60,381 nt of DNA from the NCBI GenBank assembly GCA_902521995.1, contig CABYTO010000010.1:1-60381 (forward strand), in the 5' to 3' direction. Position numbers and translations under genes: made by a program. Below the pieces are notes generated by a model, which was given only the letters and a program-made list of their open reading frames with translations, was not told the DNA's origin and made no database searches. Of the stretch, positions 21,200-30,540 are shown piece by piece; the first letter of the stretch is position 1; every line of letters begins with the position of its first letter. The stretch is from an uncultured Prochlorococcus sp. (GTDB taxonomy: Bacteria; Cyanobacteriota; Cyanobacteriia; PCC-6307; Cyanobiaceae).

Positions 21200-22417
21200 G
21201 TGTTAAAAAGATATTTTTTAGATAATAAAAAGAGAAATTTTTCAACTGCTTCAATTTGGATAAAAGGGGGGAGTGATATGGATAGTACTGGCAAAAAAGG
21301 GATAAACAAGATCCTTTGTTCATTACTTACCAGAGGATGTGAAGGTTTTAACAATTTCACTCTCTCTGAGTATCTTGAGTCCTATGGAGCAGAATTAAAT
21401 CAAGAAATATTTGAAGATGGAATTTCAATAAGCCTTAAATCCTTAAATGAACATTTCAGCAAGTTATTCCCTTTATTAGATTTAATAATTAATAAGCCAT
21501 TACTCACTGAAACAGAATTTAAAAAAGTAAAAAAATCTTCTACTGATTACCTTAAGAAAGATAAAGAGAATCCATTCAATATCTGTTTTGAAAAATGGAG
21601 AAAAATAGTTTACTCAAATCATCCTTATGCTTTTAACACTATTGGCAATGCTGACGATGTCTCAAAGATTACCTATGAAGATGTTTTACTCGAGTTTAAA
21701 AATTTTAAAAATAGAGAAAAGTATTTAATTTCAAATAATCCCAATATAAATGGAGATGATCTTGGAACATTAGAAAAAAAAATCCTAAAAGAACAATTAG
21801 GACATGTAAATCGTAATTTAACTGCTGCTAATAGATTTGATTACATTAATAATGAATCAAATCAAACAATAATAATAATGGGGGACCAAACTTGCTCGCG
21901 AAGAAGTAGTGAATATTTTCCTCTTAAGGTTTTGGAGTCATATTTATCTTATGGAATGAGCGCTGCTTTATTTAAACTTTTTAGAGAAAAACATGGTATC
22001 ACTTACGATCTAGGTGTTTATTATCCTATCAGGAGTGGAAATGCCCCATTTTTAATTTATTTATCCGTATCCAATGATCAAGCACTTTTTGCTTTTGAAC
22101 TTTTATCATCACTATGGAAAAATTTACTTTTAAATCCTTTGACTGATGCTGAAATATTTTTAGCAAAAGAAAAACTAAAAGGTTCTTTTTTATTAGGTAA
22201 TCAATCACTAGATGAAATTTTACAGAGAAAGATACAGTTAGTTAGTTATGGTATTACACCAATTTCTGAGAACGATTTAAATTTAAAAATAGAGGAAATT
22301 TGTTCGTTAGATATTTTGAAATTAACTAATAAGTATTTTTCAAAACCTTTTCTGAGCATTTCTGGCAATAAAAATGTATGTTTAGAAATTTCAAATAGGT
22401 GGAAGAAAAACTTTTAG
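21200..22417 (+). CDS. M16 family peptidase-like protein lacking the zinc motif
   Basis: 405 aa, homologous to M16 peptidases, but the place where HxxEH should be reads GKKGINKILCSLLTRG, so it cannot bind zinc in the usual way. The C-terminal substrate-binding motif (ALFKLFREKHGITYDLGVYY) is retained. This is the expected partner of the active M16 protein directly upstream, as in mitochondrial MPP and many bacterial M16B pairs. It starts with GTG right after the upstream stop, consistent with coupled translation. It is intact, not decayed. Confidence 0.87.
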   Translation: MLKRYFLDNKKRNFSTASIWIKGGSDMDSTGKKGINKILCSLLTRGCEGFNNFTLSEYLESYGAELNQEIFEDGISISLKSLNEHFSKLFPLLDLIINKPLLTETEFKKVKKSSTDYLKKDKENPFNICFEKWRKIVYSNHPYAFNTIGNADDVSKITYEDVLLEFKNFKNREKYLISNNPNINGDDLGTLEKKILKEQLGHVNRNLTAANRFDYINNESNQTIIIMGDQTCSRRSSEYFPLKVLESYLSYGMSAALFKLFREKHGITYDLGVYYPIRSGNAPFLIYLSVSNDQALFAFELLSSLWKNLLLNPLTDAEIFLAKEKLKGSFLLGNQSLDEILQRKIQLVSYGITPISENDLNLKIEEICSLDILKLTNKYFSKPFLSISGNKNVCLEISNRWKKNF

Positions 22418-22418
22418 A

Positions 22419-22628
22419 TTAGTTTTTCTCAATCTTATCAATATCTATTAAAAACGAACCTCTCCTAAACTTTACTTCAACAGTATCTGGAGATTTAATT
22501 GAAAGGATTTCCCCAATTTCATCAATTGCCACTAGATCAGGTGGTCTTAACATAGGCATATTATCTGAAGTCTTCAAGTAAGAGACTGGCGCAATCAACT
22601 TAACCTTATCGTTGATCTCAAATTTCAT
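22419..22628 (-). CDS. sipA: SipA-like small protein (DUF3148)
   Basis: 69-aa SH3-barrel-like protein: IGDKV-like start (INDKVKLIAPVSYLKTSD), central MPMLRPPDLVAIDEIGEI and C-terminal VEVKFRRGSFLIDIDKIE. The MPMLRPPD pattern is typical of SipA, which binds the stress histidine kinase NblS in Synechococcus and stimulates its activity. Divergent from ftsH and convergent with the M16 pair. NdhS is another small SH3-like cyanobacterial protein but lacks this motif. Confidence 0.83.
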   Translation of the reverse strand: MKFEINDKVKLIAPVSYLKTSDNMPMLRPPDLVAIDEIGEILSIKSPDTVEVKFRRGSFLIDIDKIEKN

Positions 22629-22735
22629 TTATAAATTAGATACTTTAAAGAGTAGTATAAGCATAAAGTTAAAGAAAATATCAACGAAATGCACTGATTC
22701 ATTCTAGAATCCTAGAATCAACTTTCTACAAATTA

Positions 22736-24649
22736 ATGAATCAAAAATTTAAAACATTAATTTTATGGGCTTTACCTATACTTTTAGTAATAGCACTTTC
22801 CTACCAATTTTTATCTTCAAGCAACGTTGATTCGCTTAAGTCTAATGGCACTACTGTTGCACCAAGAAATCAAGCGGTAGCAAGAGTTAGTTACGGCAGA
22901 TTTTTAGATTACATTAATTCGGGAAGGGTTACATCTGTTGATATTTTTGAGGGAGGCAGAAATGCAGTTATAGAGACAATTGATTCGGATTTAGATAATA
23001 AAGTTCAAAGGTTGCGTGTAGATCTTCCCGGCCTAACACCAGAACTTATTAATATTTTAAAAAATGAGGGAATTAGTTTTGATGTTCATCCAATAAAAAC
23101 AGCTCCTCCTGCATTAGGAATTTTAGGTAATTTACTCTTCCCAGCTATCTTAATTGGAGGTTTAATTTTGTTAGCGAGGAGGTCAAATGGTATGCCTGGA
23201 GGTCCTGGCCAAGCAATGCAGTTTGGAAAAACTAAAGCGAGATTTGCAATGGAAGCTGAAACAGGAGTTGTCTTTGATGATGTTGCAGGTGTAAATGAAG
23301 CCAAACAGGATTTACAAGAAGTTGTTACTTTTCTGAAAAAACCAGAAAAATTTACTTCTGTAGGAGCAAGAATTCCTAAAGGTGTTTTATTGGTAGGACC
23401 TCCTGGTACTGGTAAAACCCTTTTAGCTAAAGCAATTGCAGGTGAAGCTGGTGTACCATTCTTCTCATTATCAGGTTCTGAATTTGTTGAAATGTTTGTT
23501 GGTGTTGGCGCTAGTAGAGTTAGAGACCTCTTCAAAAGAGCTAAAGAGAATAGTCCCTGTTTAATTTTTATTGATGAAATAGATGCAGTCGGAAGGCAAA
23601 GAGGTGCAGGGATCGGTGGAGGTAATGATGAGAGAGAACAAACTCTCAATCAATTACTTACTGAAATGGATGGTTTCGAAGGTAATAGCGGCATAATAAT
23701 TATTGCAGCCACAAACAGACCAGATGTTCTAGACTCAGCACTAATGAGACCAGGCAGATTTGATAGACAAGTAACTGTAGATGCACCTGATATCAAGGGT
23801 AGACTTTCAATATTAGAAGTTCATGCGAGGAATAAGAAACTTCAAGAGGATTTAACGCTTGAAAGCATTGCGAGAAGAACACCAGGTTTTACTGGAGCAG
23901 ATTTAGCAAATTTGTTAAATGAGGCTGCTATATTAACTGCCAGGAGGAGAAAAGACTCTATAAGTATTTCAGAAATTGATGACTCTGTTGACAGGATTGT
24001 AGCAGGAATGGAAGGTTCTCCATTAACAGATGGTAGAAGCAAGAGATTAATTGCTTATCATGAAGTTGGCCATGCTCTCATAGGTTCACTTGTAAAAGCC
24101 CATGATCCTGTTCAAAAAGTGACAGTCATTCCAAGAGGTCAAGCTAAAGGATTAACTTGGTTTACTCCAGATGATGAACAAACCCTTGTTAGCAGGGCGC
24201 AATTAAAAGCTAGGATAATGGGTGCTTTAGGAGGAAGAGCTGCTGAAGATGTAGTTTTTGGAGAAGGTGAGATTACAACGGGAGCTGGAGGTGATTTCCA
24301 ACAAGTTGCTTCGATGGCCCGCCAAATGGTTACTAGATTTGGAATGAGTAATTTAGGTCCGATCGCTTTAGAAAGTGGTAATCAAGAAGTATTTGTTGGT
24401 AGAGATTTAATGACTAGAAGTGAAGTTTCTGATTCAATCTCTAAACAAATAGATGAAAGTGTAAGAATAATGGTCAAAGAATGTTACAAAGAAACCTACG
24501 ATATAGTTAGCAAAAATAGAGAAGCTATGGATAAAATAGTTGATCTATTAATCGAAAAAGAAACATTAGATGGTGATGAATTTGTAAGTATTCTCTCCAA
24601 ATTCACCAAAATTCCTGAGAAAGAGAGAACACCTCAACTATTAAGCTAA
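22736..24649 (+). CDS. ftsH: FtsH, membrane AAA+ zinc protease
   Basis: Thylakoid or plasma-membrane protease; in cyanobacteria it degrades damaged D1 and other membrane proteins. 637 aa. Two N-terminal helices (about 7-26 and 121-145) flank a lumenal/periplasmic segment. AAA motifs: GPPGTGKT at 221-228, [14 protein letters not shown], and SRH region [20 protein letters not shown]. Protease HEVGH begins at H442. The full catalytic set is intact. Its 3' end overlaps clpP by 4 bp (convergent). The neighbouring thf1 is functionally linked, because Thf1/Psb29 stabilises FtsH complexes. Confidence 0.96.
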   Translation: MNQKFKTLILWALPILLVIALSYQFLSSSNVDSLKSNGTTVAPRNQAVARVSYGRFLDYINSGRVTSVDIFEGGRNAVIETIDSDLDNKVQRLRVDLPGLTPELINILKNEGISFDVHPIKTAPPALGILGNLLFPAILIGGLILLARRSNGMPGGPGQAMQFGKTKARFAMEAETGVVFDDVAGVNEAKQDLQEVVTFLKKPEKFTSVGARIPKGVLLVGPPGTGKTLLAKAIAGEAGVPFFSLSGSEFVEMFVGVGASRVRDLFKRAKENSPCLIFIDEIDAVGRQRGAGIGGGNDEREQTLNQLLTEMDGFEGNSGIIIIAATNRPDVLDSALMRPGRFDRQVTVDAPDIKGRLSILEVHARNKKLQEDLTLESIARRTPGFTGADLANLLNEAAILTARRRKDSISISEIDDSVDRIVAGMEGSPLTDGRSKRLIAYHEVGHALIGSLVKAHDPVQKVTVIPRGQAKGLTWFTPDDEQTLVSRAQLKARIMGALGGRAAEDVVFGEGEITTGAGGDFQQVASMARQMVTRFGMSNLGPIALESGNQEVFVGRDLMTRSEVSDSISKQIDESVRIMVKECYKETYDIVSKNREAMDKIVDLLIEKETLDGDEFVSILSKFTKIPEKERTPQLLS

Positions 24650-25233
24650 ACTTTTATTGGTTTCTTATCTAACACCAGATCAATTAAACCGTACTCAACA
24701 GCTTCGTTTGGGGACATATAAAAATCTCTATCAGTATCTTCTTTGATAGTGTCATAATCCTTTCCAGTTCTTTCTGATAATTCAGTATTTAGTCGTTCTT
24801 TTAAGAACAATATTTCATCTGCTTGAATTCTTATATCACTAGCTTGCCCTCTAGCACCTCCAAGTGGTTGATGAATCATTATTCTTGAATGTCTAAGGCT
24901 GCTTCTTTTACCTTTAGTACCCGCCGCAAGCAAAAATGCACCCATACTAGCTGCCAAGCCAACACAAACCGTATGAATGTCAGGCTTTACATGTTGCATT
25001 GTGTCAAAGATACCCAATCCGTCATATACGGATCCGCCAGGTGAATTTATGTACATATAAATGTCCTTATCTGGATCTTCTGCCTCGAGGAACAATAATT
25101 GAGCAACAATTCTATTAGCAGTTTCACTAGTAACTTGTTCTCCCAAAAAGATTATTCTCTCTCTTAATAGTCTCGAATAAATATCAAAGACTCTTTCACT
25201 ACCGCCCGATTCTTCTAAAACTAAAGGGATCAT
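24646..25233 (-). CDS. clpP: ClpP, ATP-dependent Clp protease proteolytic subunit
   Basis: 195-aa serine peptidase subunit. The catalytic triad is visible: S96 in [10 protein letters not shown]121 in [10 protein letters not shown], and Asp near 170 in the DTDRDFYMS segment. [12 protein letters not shown] is the oxyanion region. It is one of several ClpP paralogues expected in cyanobacteria; as the triad is complete this is a true ClpP, not ClpR. Divergent from thf1, 35 bp away. Confidence 0.95.
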   Translation of the reverse strand: MIPLVLEESGGSERVFDIYSRLLRERIIFLGEQVTSETANRIVAQLLFLEAEDPDKDIYMYINSPGGSVYDGLGIFDTMQHVKPDIHTVCVGLAASMGAFLLAAGTKGKRSSLRHSRIMIHQPLGGARGQASDIRIQADEILFLKERLNTELSERTGKDYDTIKEDTDRDFYMSPNEAVEYGLIDLVLDKKPIKV

Positions 25234-25268
25234 AATAATATTTATCTGTTTATTAGATATTAACGATA

Positions 25269-25925
25269 TTGAGTCAACATACGCTAACCTTATTAAGGTT
25301 TACATATAAAAAATTGAAAGAAAAATTGACTGTTTCAGATAGCAAAAAGTTATTTCATGAAAAATTTCCTTACGTCATTCCAGGTTTATATAAAAAAATA
25401 GCTGATGAAATGCTTGTCGAACTTAATCTTTTGAACCATCAAAATGAATTTACGCAAGATTATCTCTTTTGTGTCGGCCTCACCGAAACATTCAAAGAAT
25501 TAACGAAAGGATATCAACCTGAAAAACACTTGGATCTACTTTTTGAATCTTTATGCAGTTCTACAAATTTTGATGCGAAGGAAATTAATGAAATATCTAA
25601 AAAGTCTCAAAAAGAATTAAAAGATAAAACATCTCAAGATATTTTAAAATTATTAGTAGAAAAAAGTAATTTTAAACTTTATCCTTCAAGGATTTTGAAC
25701 TTAGGGATATATATATTAATTTCAAATTCCCAAGATTTCAAAGAGAAAAATGAATCAGATAAAAATAAGATGACCTCTAATATTTTTGAGAAGTTAAGCT
25801 TATCTGCTAATAAAGCAGAAAAAGATATTGGAATCTACAAAAGCAGCATATCAAAAATGGAACAAGCAAAAGAATTAATTGAAGAGCTCAGAATTAAGGA
25901 TAAGAAAAAAAACCAAAAAAAATAA
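25269..25925 (+). CDS. thf1: Thf1/Psb29, thylakoid formation protein
   Basis: Protein needed for normal thylakoid biogenesis, PSII repair and FtsH stability. Up to 218 aa; recognisable core [30 protein letters not shown] and [18 protein letters not shown], then a C-terminal coiled coil ending in a Lys-rich tail. No ATG is available at the 5' end. The longest frame uses TTG at 25269, but the conserved region starts about 21 residues later, and TTG codons near 25312 and 25327 are alternative starts. The link to ftsH next door is a telling context. Confidence 0.88.
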   Translation: MSQHTLTLLRFTYKKLKEKLTVSDSKKLFHEKFPYVIPGLYKKIADEMLVELNLLNHQNEFTQDYLFCVGLTETFKELTKGYQPEKHLDLLFESLCSSTNFDAKEINEISKKSQKELKDKTSQDILKLLVEKSNFKLYPSRILNLGIYILISNSQDFKEKNESDKNKMTSNIFEKLSLSANKAEKDIGIYKSSISKMEQAKELIEELRIKDKKKNQKK

Positions 25926-25928
25926 TTA

Positions 25929-26069
25929 CTATTTTTTTAATCTTTTTTTATCTTTCCAAGAGACATAGGATATATAAATTACAGCTAAAGTTATGAATAT
26001 GAGCAAAACAAACGATGTTAAAATAAGAAATTTACTTAAATAGACTTCATAAGTTAAAAATGAAATCAT
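25929..26069 (-). CDS. Small single-helix membrane protein downstream of petN
   Basis: 46 aa with one long hydrophobic helix (about residues 13-37) and a basic tail ending KDKKRLKK, which predicts a cytoplasmic C-terminus. Its ATG overlaps the petN stop codon (ATGA), so it is likely translated with petN. It could be an accessory thylakoid microprotein, but no known small cytochrome b6f or photosystem subunit matches. Confidence 0.6.
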
Positions 26070-26167
26070 ATGTCAATGGATCCGTCCCCATTTCTTCCCC
26101 AAACAACCATGGCAATGGAAAAAGTAAAAATAGCAGCCAATGCTGCCCAGCCTATTTGAAAGATCAT
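26066..26167 (-). CDS. petN: PetN, cytochrome b6f complex subunit VIII
   Basis: 33-aa single-helix thylakoid subunit of the cytochrome b6f complex. The sequence begins [20 protein letters not shown] and continues [13 protein letters not shown]; the [11 protein letters not shown] stretch is the PetN signature. The start ATG is unambiguous and the length is typical. A second microprotein overlaps its stop codon. Confidence 0.93.
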
Positions 26168-26283
26168 TAGATTTTAAACGTTTTTATAAATATAACAGAA
26201 CTTCAAAATTTTTTAATCATTTTAAAGCTAAAGTTAATTTCTCAGAAACAAAATTTTCTCAATAGAATTGTAATAAAATTGAA

Positions 26284-26562
26284 TTGGGAAGGTTAGTTTT
26301 AAATCATAGTACAAATATAGAAGGTCTAATTCCAATACTTCAAAAATTAGCACTGGAAAATAATATCAAGACAATAACTCCAGCTGTTATTTCAAGAGCC
26401 AGGGGGAGATCCTCTAAATTAATAATTAGATTGTCAGTAAAAACTATAAACGGATATAAAGCAATCGCAAGAAAGGGTAATACAGCTCAAGAAGTTTTTA
26501 TTTCAACTGAGTTAAGTAAAGATGAATTAAAAGAAATCATAGATCTTTATAATAAAAAGTAA
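26284..26562 (+). CDS. DUF2103-like conserved cyanobacterial protein
   Basis: 92 aa from a TTG start (the product begins MGRLVLNHSTNIEGLIPIL). The order GRLVxNHST, ITPAVISRARGRS, LIIRLSVK and ARKGNTAQEVF resembles DUF2103, a small cyanobacterial family annotated as possibly metal-binding. Function unknown. The fit is from memory of the family pattern, so moderate confidence. Confidence 0.7.
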   Translation: MGRLVLNHSTNIEGLIPILQKLALENNIKTITPAVISRARGRSSKLIIRLSVKTINGYKAIARKGNTAQEVFISTELSKDELKEIIDLYNKK

Positions 26563-26598
26563 TTAAATTAAAAGGTATTAGAAAATAGGAGCGAAAAA

Positions 26599-26805
26599 AT
26601 GAAATTGGTATTAAATTTTTTTATGTTTTTATTGGCCTTTTTATCATTTAGTAATAGATCATTATCACTTACTGATTACAAAATAAAAAGATTTTGCGCA
26701 AAGGAGAAAAGAGTATCTTTATGTATCAAAAATTTACAAGAGAAAAGATCTGATCTCAAAAAAGGAAAGCTAATTGAAATACCTGTAACCCCCTCCAAAC
26801 GGTAA
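26599..26805 (+). CDS. Small secreted or membrane hypothetical protein
   Basis: 68 aa with an N-terminal hydrophobic segment (residues 3-23, MKLVLNFFMFLLAFLSFSN) that looks like a signal peptide, followed by a Lys/Arg-rich mature part with two cysteines (FCAKEKRVSLCIK). A GGAGCG precedes the ATG. No family recognised. Confidence 0.55.
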   Translation: MKLVLNFFMFLLAFLSFSNRSLSLTDYKIKRFCAKEKRVSLCIKNLQEKRSDLKKGKLIEIPVTPSKR

Positions 26806-26818
26806 TTAGAAATTGAAT

Positions 26819-27088
26819 TTAAATTTCAAATTCTGATTCGAAAAGATTAAATGCATTTTTATAGCTTGTAAGAAGTTCTTCAGAAATATCAGAAAATCCT
26901 TGTCGTTCGTAATCTTCCTTTAATTCATCATATAAGTAAACAACTTTGTTAAATGCGCTCATATATTCTTTTTGTATGTCTTCATCATCGATATCATAGA
27001 TTTTTGCCATTACTAATTCGACATTTTTTTTTGATGAATATATTTTTCTCTCAAAATCTTTATTTAACTTCCTTCTTTTTTTGGCCAT
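26819..27088 (-). CDS. Hypothetical protein, helical
   Basis: 89 aa, predicted all-helical and acidic after a basic start (MAKKRRKLNKDFERKIYSS). The middle DIDDEDIQKEYMSAFNKVVYLYDELKEDYERQGF is amphipathic. No family recognised. Convergent with the small secreted protein, 13 bp apart. Confidence 0.6.
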   Translation of the reverse strand: MAKKRRKLNKDFERKIYSSKKNVELVMAKIYDIDDEDIQKEYMSAFNKVVYLYDELKEDYERQGFSDISEELLTSYKNAFNLFESEFEI

Positions 27089-27207
27089 TTAAAATTTCTA
27101 AATACAAATTAACAATACTCAAATTCATAGATAAATTAAATTAAAACTTATAAAATAAAGATATAGTTTTCAAATCATAATAAAACCTCTACATTCCAAA
27201 TAAATCA

Positions 27208-27654
27208 TTGGATGATATGAATAAAAAAGAAACAACTAATCCTAAAGAACTGAAAAACCAAAACTATGAAGCCAAGAAAATGAATACTTCCTCAAACTTA
27301 AAGAAAAAGAAAGATAAGGAGCTTCCATGGTGGGTAGAGTTATTATTTGTTCAAATAGGATTATCAGATAAATTACTAATAAAAATATTAAAAGCCAAAA
27401 AAACATCTAAAGAATTTATTAAAAATGAAAAAAAATCAATAATAATATTTTTGTTTGTAATCACTACATTGTCATATTTTTATCCAGTAATTAAACATGC
27501 AAAAAATAAATTAGATTGTGAAGAAATTGCTAAAAATTATATTATTAAAAATAAAAATACAATCGGAATTAATAATAGAGAAATAAAAATGATATCTACA
27601 AATTTTTGTTATGGTGGCGAAGAAATCTATGAAATAGAAAATTTAAAAGATTAA
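27208..27654 (+). CDS. Hypothetical single-span membrane protein, PVIKxAK family
   Basis: 148 aa. The N-terminal third is Lys/Asn-rich and probably cytoplasmic, an amphipathic segment LPWWVELLFVQIGLSDKLL follows, then one membrane helix (about residues 75-92) ending YFYPVIKHAKNKLDCEE. The C-terminal part is exported or lumenal and has two cysteines. The segment around the helix end is shared with the 85-aa protein at 54820-55077 (YLSPVIKEAKYKNLC), so the two belong to one small family with unknown function. Confidence 0.62.
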   Translation: MDDMNKKETTNPKELKNQNYEAKKMNTSSNLKKKKDKELPWWVELLFVQIGLSDKLLIKILKAKKTSKEFIKNEKKSIIIFLFVITTLSYFYPVIKHAKNKLDCEEIAKNYIIKNKNTIGINNREIKMISTNFCYGGEEIYEIENLKD

Positions 27655-27735
27655 GTTTTCTATTATTCTCTATAAATAAACAACTCAATATTATGATAGT
27701 AACTTTAAGTTTAATAAAGTTTAAATTTTATTCCT

Positions 27736-27912
27736 ATGACTGATATAAAACAAAAAAAAGAAAACGTAAAAATGCATTTAAAAGATTTGAGGCAAAACTT
27801 AAAGAAAATGCATTTACAAGTCACGGAAGAATTAATATTACCGAAGCCAGATGATGTAAAAGACTTGATGGATAGAATGGATAAACTATTAAAATTAATA
27901 GAATCAAAATAA
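27736..27912 (+). CDS. Small charged helical hypothetical protein
   Basis: 58 aa beginning MTDIKQKKENVKMHLKDLRQ, ending KDLMDRMDKLLKLIESK. Amphipathic heptad-like pattern suggests a coiled coil. A TTTATTCCT leader precedes the ATG with no clear Shine-Dalgarno site. No family recognised. Confidence 0.5.
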   Translation: MTDIKQKKENVKMHLKDLRQNLKKMHLQVTEELILPKPDDVKDLMDRMDKLLKLIESK

Positions 27913-27955
27913 ACTATGATTTAAATAGTTTAGAATCATCAAAAGCTAAAAAAAA

Positions 27956-28306
27956 ATGAAAATAATAAAACAAGCTCCTGTGTTAATTCTAATTGCAATT
28001 TTCTTAATTTCTTGTAAGACATCCACTAATAAAGAGAATCCCACAAATAATTTGGAAAAAAATATTGAGGATAAGCCTAATTCAGAAAAGAGAAGAATGG
28101 AAATAAAGTTTTCTTGTGGAGAGAATGGTATTTCAGACTACTTAGATGATGGATGGAAAATTTTAAAAGAAGAATCCCAAGAAAAAATTTGTACCTGGAA
28201 ATCTTTTCCTGCCTCAAAAGATTGCAATATGGAAAAAGATAAAGGATGTAAAATAACAAAACCAGATAAAATAGGTGAAGAAAAAATTTATTTATTGGAA
28301 AAATAA
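27956..28306 (+). CDS. Putative lipoprotein
   Basis: 116 aa. A signal peptide (about residues 1-19) ends in the lipobox FLISC with Cys20, followed by an Asn/Lys/Glu-rich linker (KTSTNKENPTNNLEKN). The mature domain has five cysteines (SCGENG, KICTWKS, DCNMEKDKGCK) that could form disulfides. Predicted to be anchored in the periplasm. No family recognised. Confidence 0.65.
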   Translation: MKIIKQAPVLILIAIFLISCKTSTNKENPTNNLEKNIEDKPNSEKRRMEIKFSCGENGISDYLDDGWKILKEESQEKICTWKSFPASKDCNMEKDKGCKITKPDKIGEEKIYLLEK

Positions 28307-28315
28307 ATTTAATAT

Positions 28316-28444
28316 ATGACTCCAAAATCAGAACACTTAGTTGATTTAATTTTTAATAAATTAAAGACCTATAATAAGAAAAAAATATTTTTAGAAAAAG
28401 AAAGTTTGAATAAATTTATCCTTTCGCTTTTGAAAGAAAACTGA
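28316..28444 (+). CDS. Tiny hypothetical protein
   Basis: 42 aa (begins MTPKSEHLVDLIFNKL), basic and helical, starting 9 bp after the lipoprotein stop on the same strand. No family recognised; supported only by an intact frame, an ATG start and its position. Confidence 0.42.
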   Translation: MTPKSEHLVDLIFNKLKTYNKKKIFLEKESLNKFILSLLKEN

Positions 28445-28511
28445 ATGCAGGACTTATTTAAGTTAACTGCTTAACTGCTATAGTTAATTAAATTTTTTAA
28501 ATAATATAGAT

Positions 28512-28607
28512 ATGAATAGTATTTCATCTTTAACTTTTATTTTATCATTAATTTTTATCGTAAGCCTGTATTTTTTATTTAGGGTTACTTCTAGTACAAA
28601 GAATTAA
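28512..28607 (+). CDS. Single-helix membrane microprotein
   Basis: 31 aa beginning MNSISSLTFILSLIFIVSLY, then FLFRVTSSTKN. Nearly the whole chain is one membrane helix with a short polar C-terminus, like small photosystem or b6f subunits, but I cannot match it to a known one. Confidence 0.45.
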   Translation: MNSISSLTFILSLIFIVSLYFLFRVTSSTKN

Positions 28608-28627
28608 AAAATATTTTCACATCTTTG

Positions 28628-28810
28628 CTAGATAATCGGATCATCTCTTAGTAGTAAAACCGTATGCTTATTTAAACCATCATTAATCCATTCTTTATAT
28701 TCTTCTAGAACACACTTTTTATCAAAATTATCTAATAAATTAATTCTTTTTTTTGCATTATCTAGTGCCACCTTAATACAGAATTTATAATCGTTGGAGT
28801 TTTCTTGCAT
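28628..28810 (-). CDS. Small hypothetical protein
   Basis: 60 aa beginning MQENSNDYKFCIKVALDNAK, with an amphipathic pattern and a CVLEEYKEWINDGLNKH stretch. Lies between plus-strand tiny genes. No family recognised. Confidence 0.5.
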   Translation of the reverse strand: MQENSNDYKFCIKVALDNAKKRINLLDNFDKKCVLEEYKEWINDGLNKHTVLLLRDDPII

Positions 28811-28954
28811 TTGTTTTTTATTGAATCTTAGTAAAAATTATTCCTTATTCTGTATTGAAAATTACAATAATAATCGTTTATTTAATAAGAGTATCAAGCA
28901 ATACGGAAGAATTTTCAATATATTTAAGATAATAGTTTTCTTTATATTAATCCT

Positions 28955-29149
28955 ATGTCCTACGAAGCAGGCAGTAAAGAATGTAGACATTTAATTGAAG
29001 CCAAAGAAAGCCTTCTATCAACATTAGATGCGTTAAGTAATATACATTCGACCGATCTAATACAAATCCAAATTAAAGAAATTTACAATAAATTAGAACA
29101 GATGCACGACAATAGAAAAAAAATAGAATCAGCTACAAATTATCTTTAA
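28955..29149 (+). CDS. Small helical hypothetical protein
   Basis: 64 aa beginning MSYEAGSKECRHLIEAKESL; regular heptads (LLSTLDALSNI, IKEIYNKLEQMHDNRKKIES) suggest a two-helix coiled coil. ATG start 10 bp after an AT-rich stretch. No family recognised. Confidence 0.55.
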   Translation: MSYEAGSKECRHLIEAKESLLSTLDALSNIHSTDLIQIQIKEIYNKLEQMHDNRKKIESATNYL

Positions 29150-29173
29150 TAAAATCAATTTAACTTAAAGCTC

Positions 29174-29371
29174 TCAAAATTGGCTTTTTATTTTGGTTAC
29201 TTTTTTTTCTGATAATAAATCCAATAAAGCATCAAGTTGAGCGAGTACCTCCTTTGCTTCATTAAGATCTGGCAACAAATCTTCTTTGATAAGCATTTGA
29301 TGCATTTCTCTAAGCTCTAACCTTATATATCTAAGGTGAGAACAAACTTCCTCTCTCTTAGTTGCACTCAT
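29174..29371 (-). CDS. Small helical hypothetical protein
   Basis: 65 aa beginning MSATKREEVCSHLRYIRLEL. Leu-rich amphipathic helices (LNEAKEVLAQLDALLDLL). Convergent with the preceding small gene, 24 bp apart. Its style resembles the 48-aa coiled-coil protein at 39358-39504. No family recognised. Confidence 0.58.
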   Translation of the reverse strand: MSATKREEVCSHLRYIRLELREMHQMLIKEDLLPDLNEAKEVLAQLDALLDLLSEKKVTKIKSQF

Positions 29372-29507
29372 ATTTCCTTTAGATTCTTTACATTATACAA
29401 TACGATCTTTTTTGACTCCCATATAAATTTTGTCAATTTGAAAAATTTTTTCAAACCCAATAACACATCAAAATCTTTTAAAGTCGAATTGTAGTAATAT
29501 TGACTTT

Positions 29508-29681
29508 ATGAAAAAGAAAAAATCTAAAAAAAAACAAACTAATTCAAATTTAAAAGATCAAAAAATAGGTCAAACAAAAAATTCTGCCAAATTAGTACTT
29601 TTTGTTTTTGGGATAGGTCCAATTATTGGCATAATAATATTTTTATACAGTAAGGGATTTTTTAATTCACCAACTATTTAA
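29508..29681 (+). CDS. Small Lys-rich single-helix membrane protein
   Basis: 57 aa with a strongly basic N-terminus (MKKKKSKKKQTNS), a spacer, and one membrane helix (about residues 28-47, LVLFVFGIGPIIGIIIFLYS). Topology inside-to-outside by the positive-inside rule. No family recognised. Confidence 0.55.
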   Translation: MKKKKSKKKQTNSNLKDQKIGQTKNSAKLVLFVFGIGPIIGIIIFLYSKGFFNSPTI

Positions 29682-29737
29682 ATCTTTAGTAATTAAAGTT
29701 AATTTTAAAATAATTAACTTTAAAAAATTTAACATAA

Positions 29738-29941
29738 TTATTGAAATTTTTTTAATGAAAATATCCTAAATTCTGCCATTTTTCTAGCATTTTCAGGATT
29801 AGATATCAAAAAAGGGTGATCTGATAAAAGTTCTAATACCTTATCGAGCTTTAATCGTATATCATCACAATCAACATTTTCCCATTCCTCATCAAATGAC
29901 ATTGCAAAGCTATCAGCATTATCATATAGTTTATCTTTCAT
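29738..29941 (-). CDS. Small acidic hypothetical protein
   Basis: 67 aa beginning MKDKLYDNADSFAMSFDEEW. Acidic N-terminal half, amphipathic middle (LKLDKVLELLSDHPF) and basic end. ATG start. No family recognised; widespread small picocyanobacterial ORFs have this style. Confidence 0.55.
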   Translation of the reverse strand: MKDKLYDNADSFAMSFDEEWENVDCDDIRLKLDKVLELLSDHPFLISNPENARKMAEFRIFSLKKFQ

Positions 29942-30132
29942 AATATTTTGAATTTAAATTTAGAAAATTTCAAAAATCAGAACCCAACGGAAAAATTAAT
30001 TATAAGAAGTATTTAAAACTATACCCATAAGTATTTGAGAAATAACTTTGAATGAGTGTTCTTTGAAATTATACTTTAAATCCTACTATTTAAATTTATA
30101 CATAAGTGCTATTAATCAAAATCTGAGTAGAT

Positions 30133-30161
30133 TTGACAGAAGTGTTACAATATTGTTATAT
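30133..30161 (+). promoter_or_regulatory. Strong sigma70-type promoter
   Basis: TTGACA (30133-30138), 17-bp spacer, TTATAT (30156-30161). The predicted transcription start near 30168 is only a few bases before the ATG at 30172, so the mRNA would be nearly leaderless. An alternative -10 TACAAT (30145-30150) would give a leader of about 15 nt. Confidence 0.55.
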
Positions 30162-30171
30162 CAAAAGACTT

Positions 30172-30540
30172 ATGGAAAATAAAGTTAAAAGGATAGGATA
30201 TCTTCCTAGAAAAAGAGTACTTGAAATTATTGATGAAATATCCAAGAGCGAATCTATAAGTAGATCTAAAGTAGTTGGAATATTAGTTGAGGAAGCATTA
30301 GATGCTAGAGGAATTGCAAATTTTGGATATAGTAATATCAGCAAGTCAAATATATTCAAGTCGGATAATTTTAAAGATCTCCAAAATGAAAATGCCCACT
30401 TAAAAGATGGGGAAGACGAATTTGTAGATGACAGTGGTTACACAGTTTCATCTCACAAAACTTTAGACCGCGCAATATCTTCTGCAGATATAGAATTAGC
30501 AAATAAAATAAATATTCTAAAGGAATCAGGATTAATATAA
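30172..30540 (+). CDS. Ribbon-helix-helix-like putative DNA-binding protein
   Basis: 122 aa from the ATG at 30172 (MENKVKRIGYLPRKRVLEII). A longer frame from TTG at 30133 exists, but that codon is the -35 element of a good promoter, so the shorter start is chosen. Residues about 6-40 (beta strand RIGYLPRK, helix VLEIIDEISK, helix SRSKVVGILVEEAL) fit a ribbon-helix-helix or CopG-like fold. The C-terminus has an acidic linker and a helical end. It may be a transcriptional regulator; family assignment is inference. Confidence 0.6.
   Translation: MENKVKRIGYLPRKRVLEIIDEISKSESISRSKVVGILVEEALDARGIANFGYSNISKSNIFKSDNFKDLQNENAHLKDGEDEFVDDSGYTVSSHKTLDRAISSADIELANKINILKESGLI

Noticed and set aside
21200..22417. 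Second M16 gene as a pseudogene because it lacks HxxEH
   Set aside because: The frame is full length and keeps the substrate-binding motif; inactive partners are normal in M16B pairs.
23086..23649. Long minus-strand frame inside ftsH
   Set aside because: Antisense shadow of the highly conserved AAA domain; Pro/Ser-rich translation with no independent support.
28794..28994. Plus-strand frame of 66 codons between tiny genes
   Set aside because: It overlaps the start of the 64-aa gene at 28955 in a different frame and the start of a minus-strand gene; composition is Ile/Asn-rich noise typical of AT-rich intergenic DNA.
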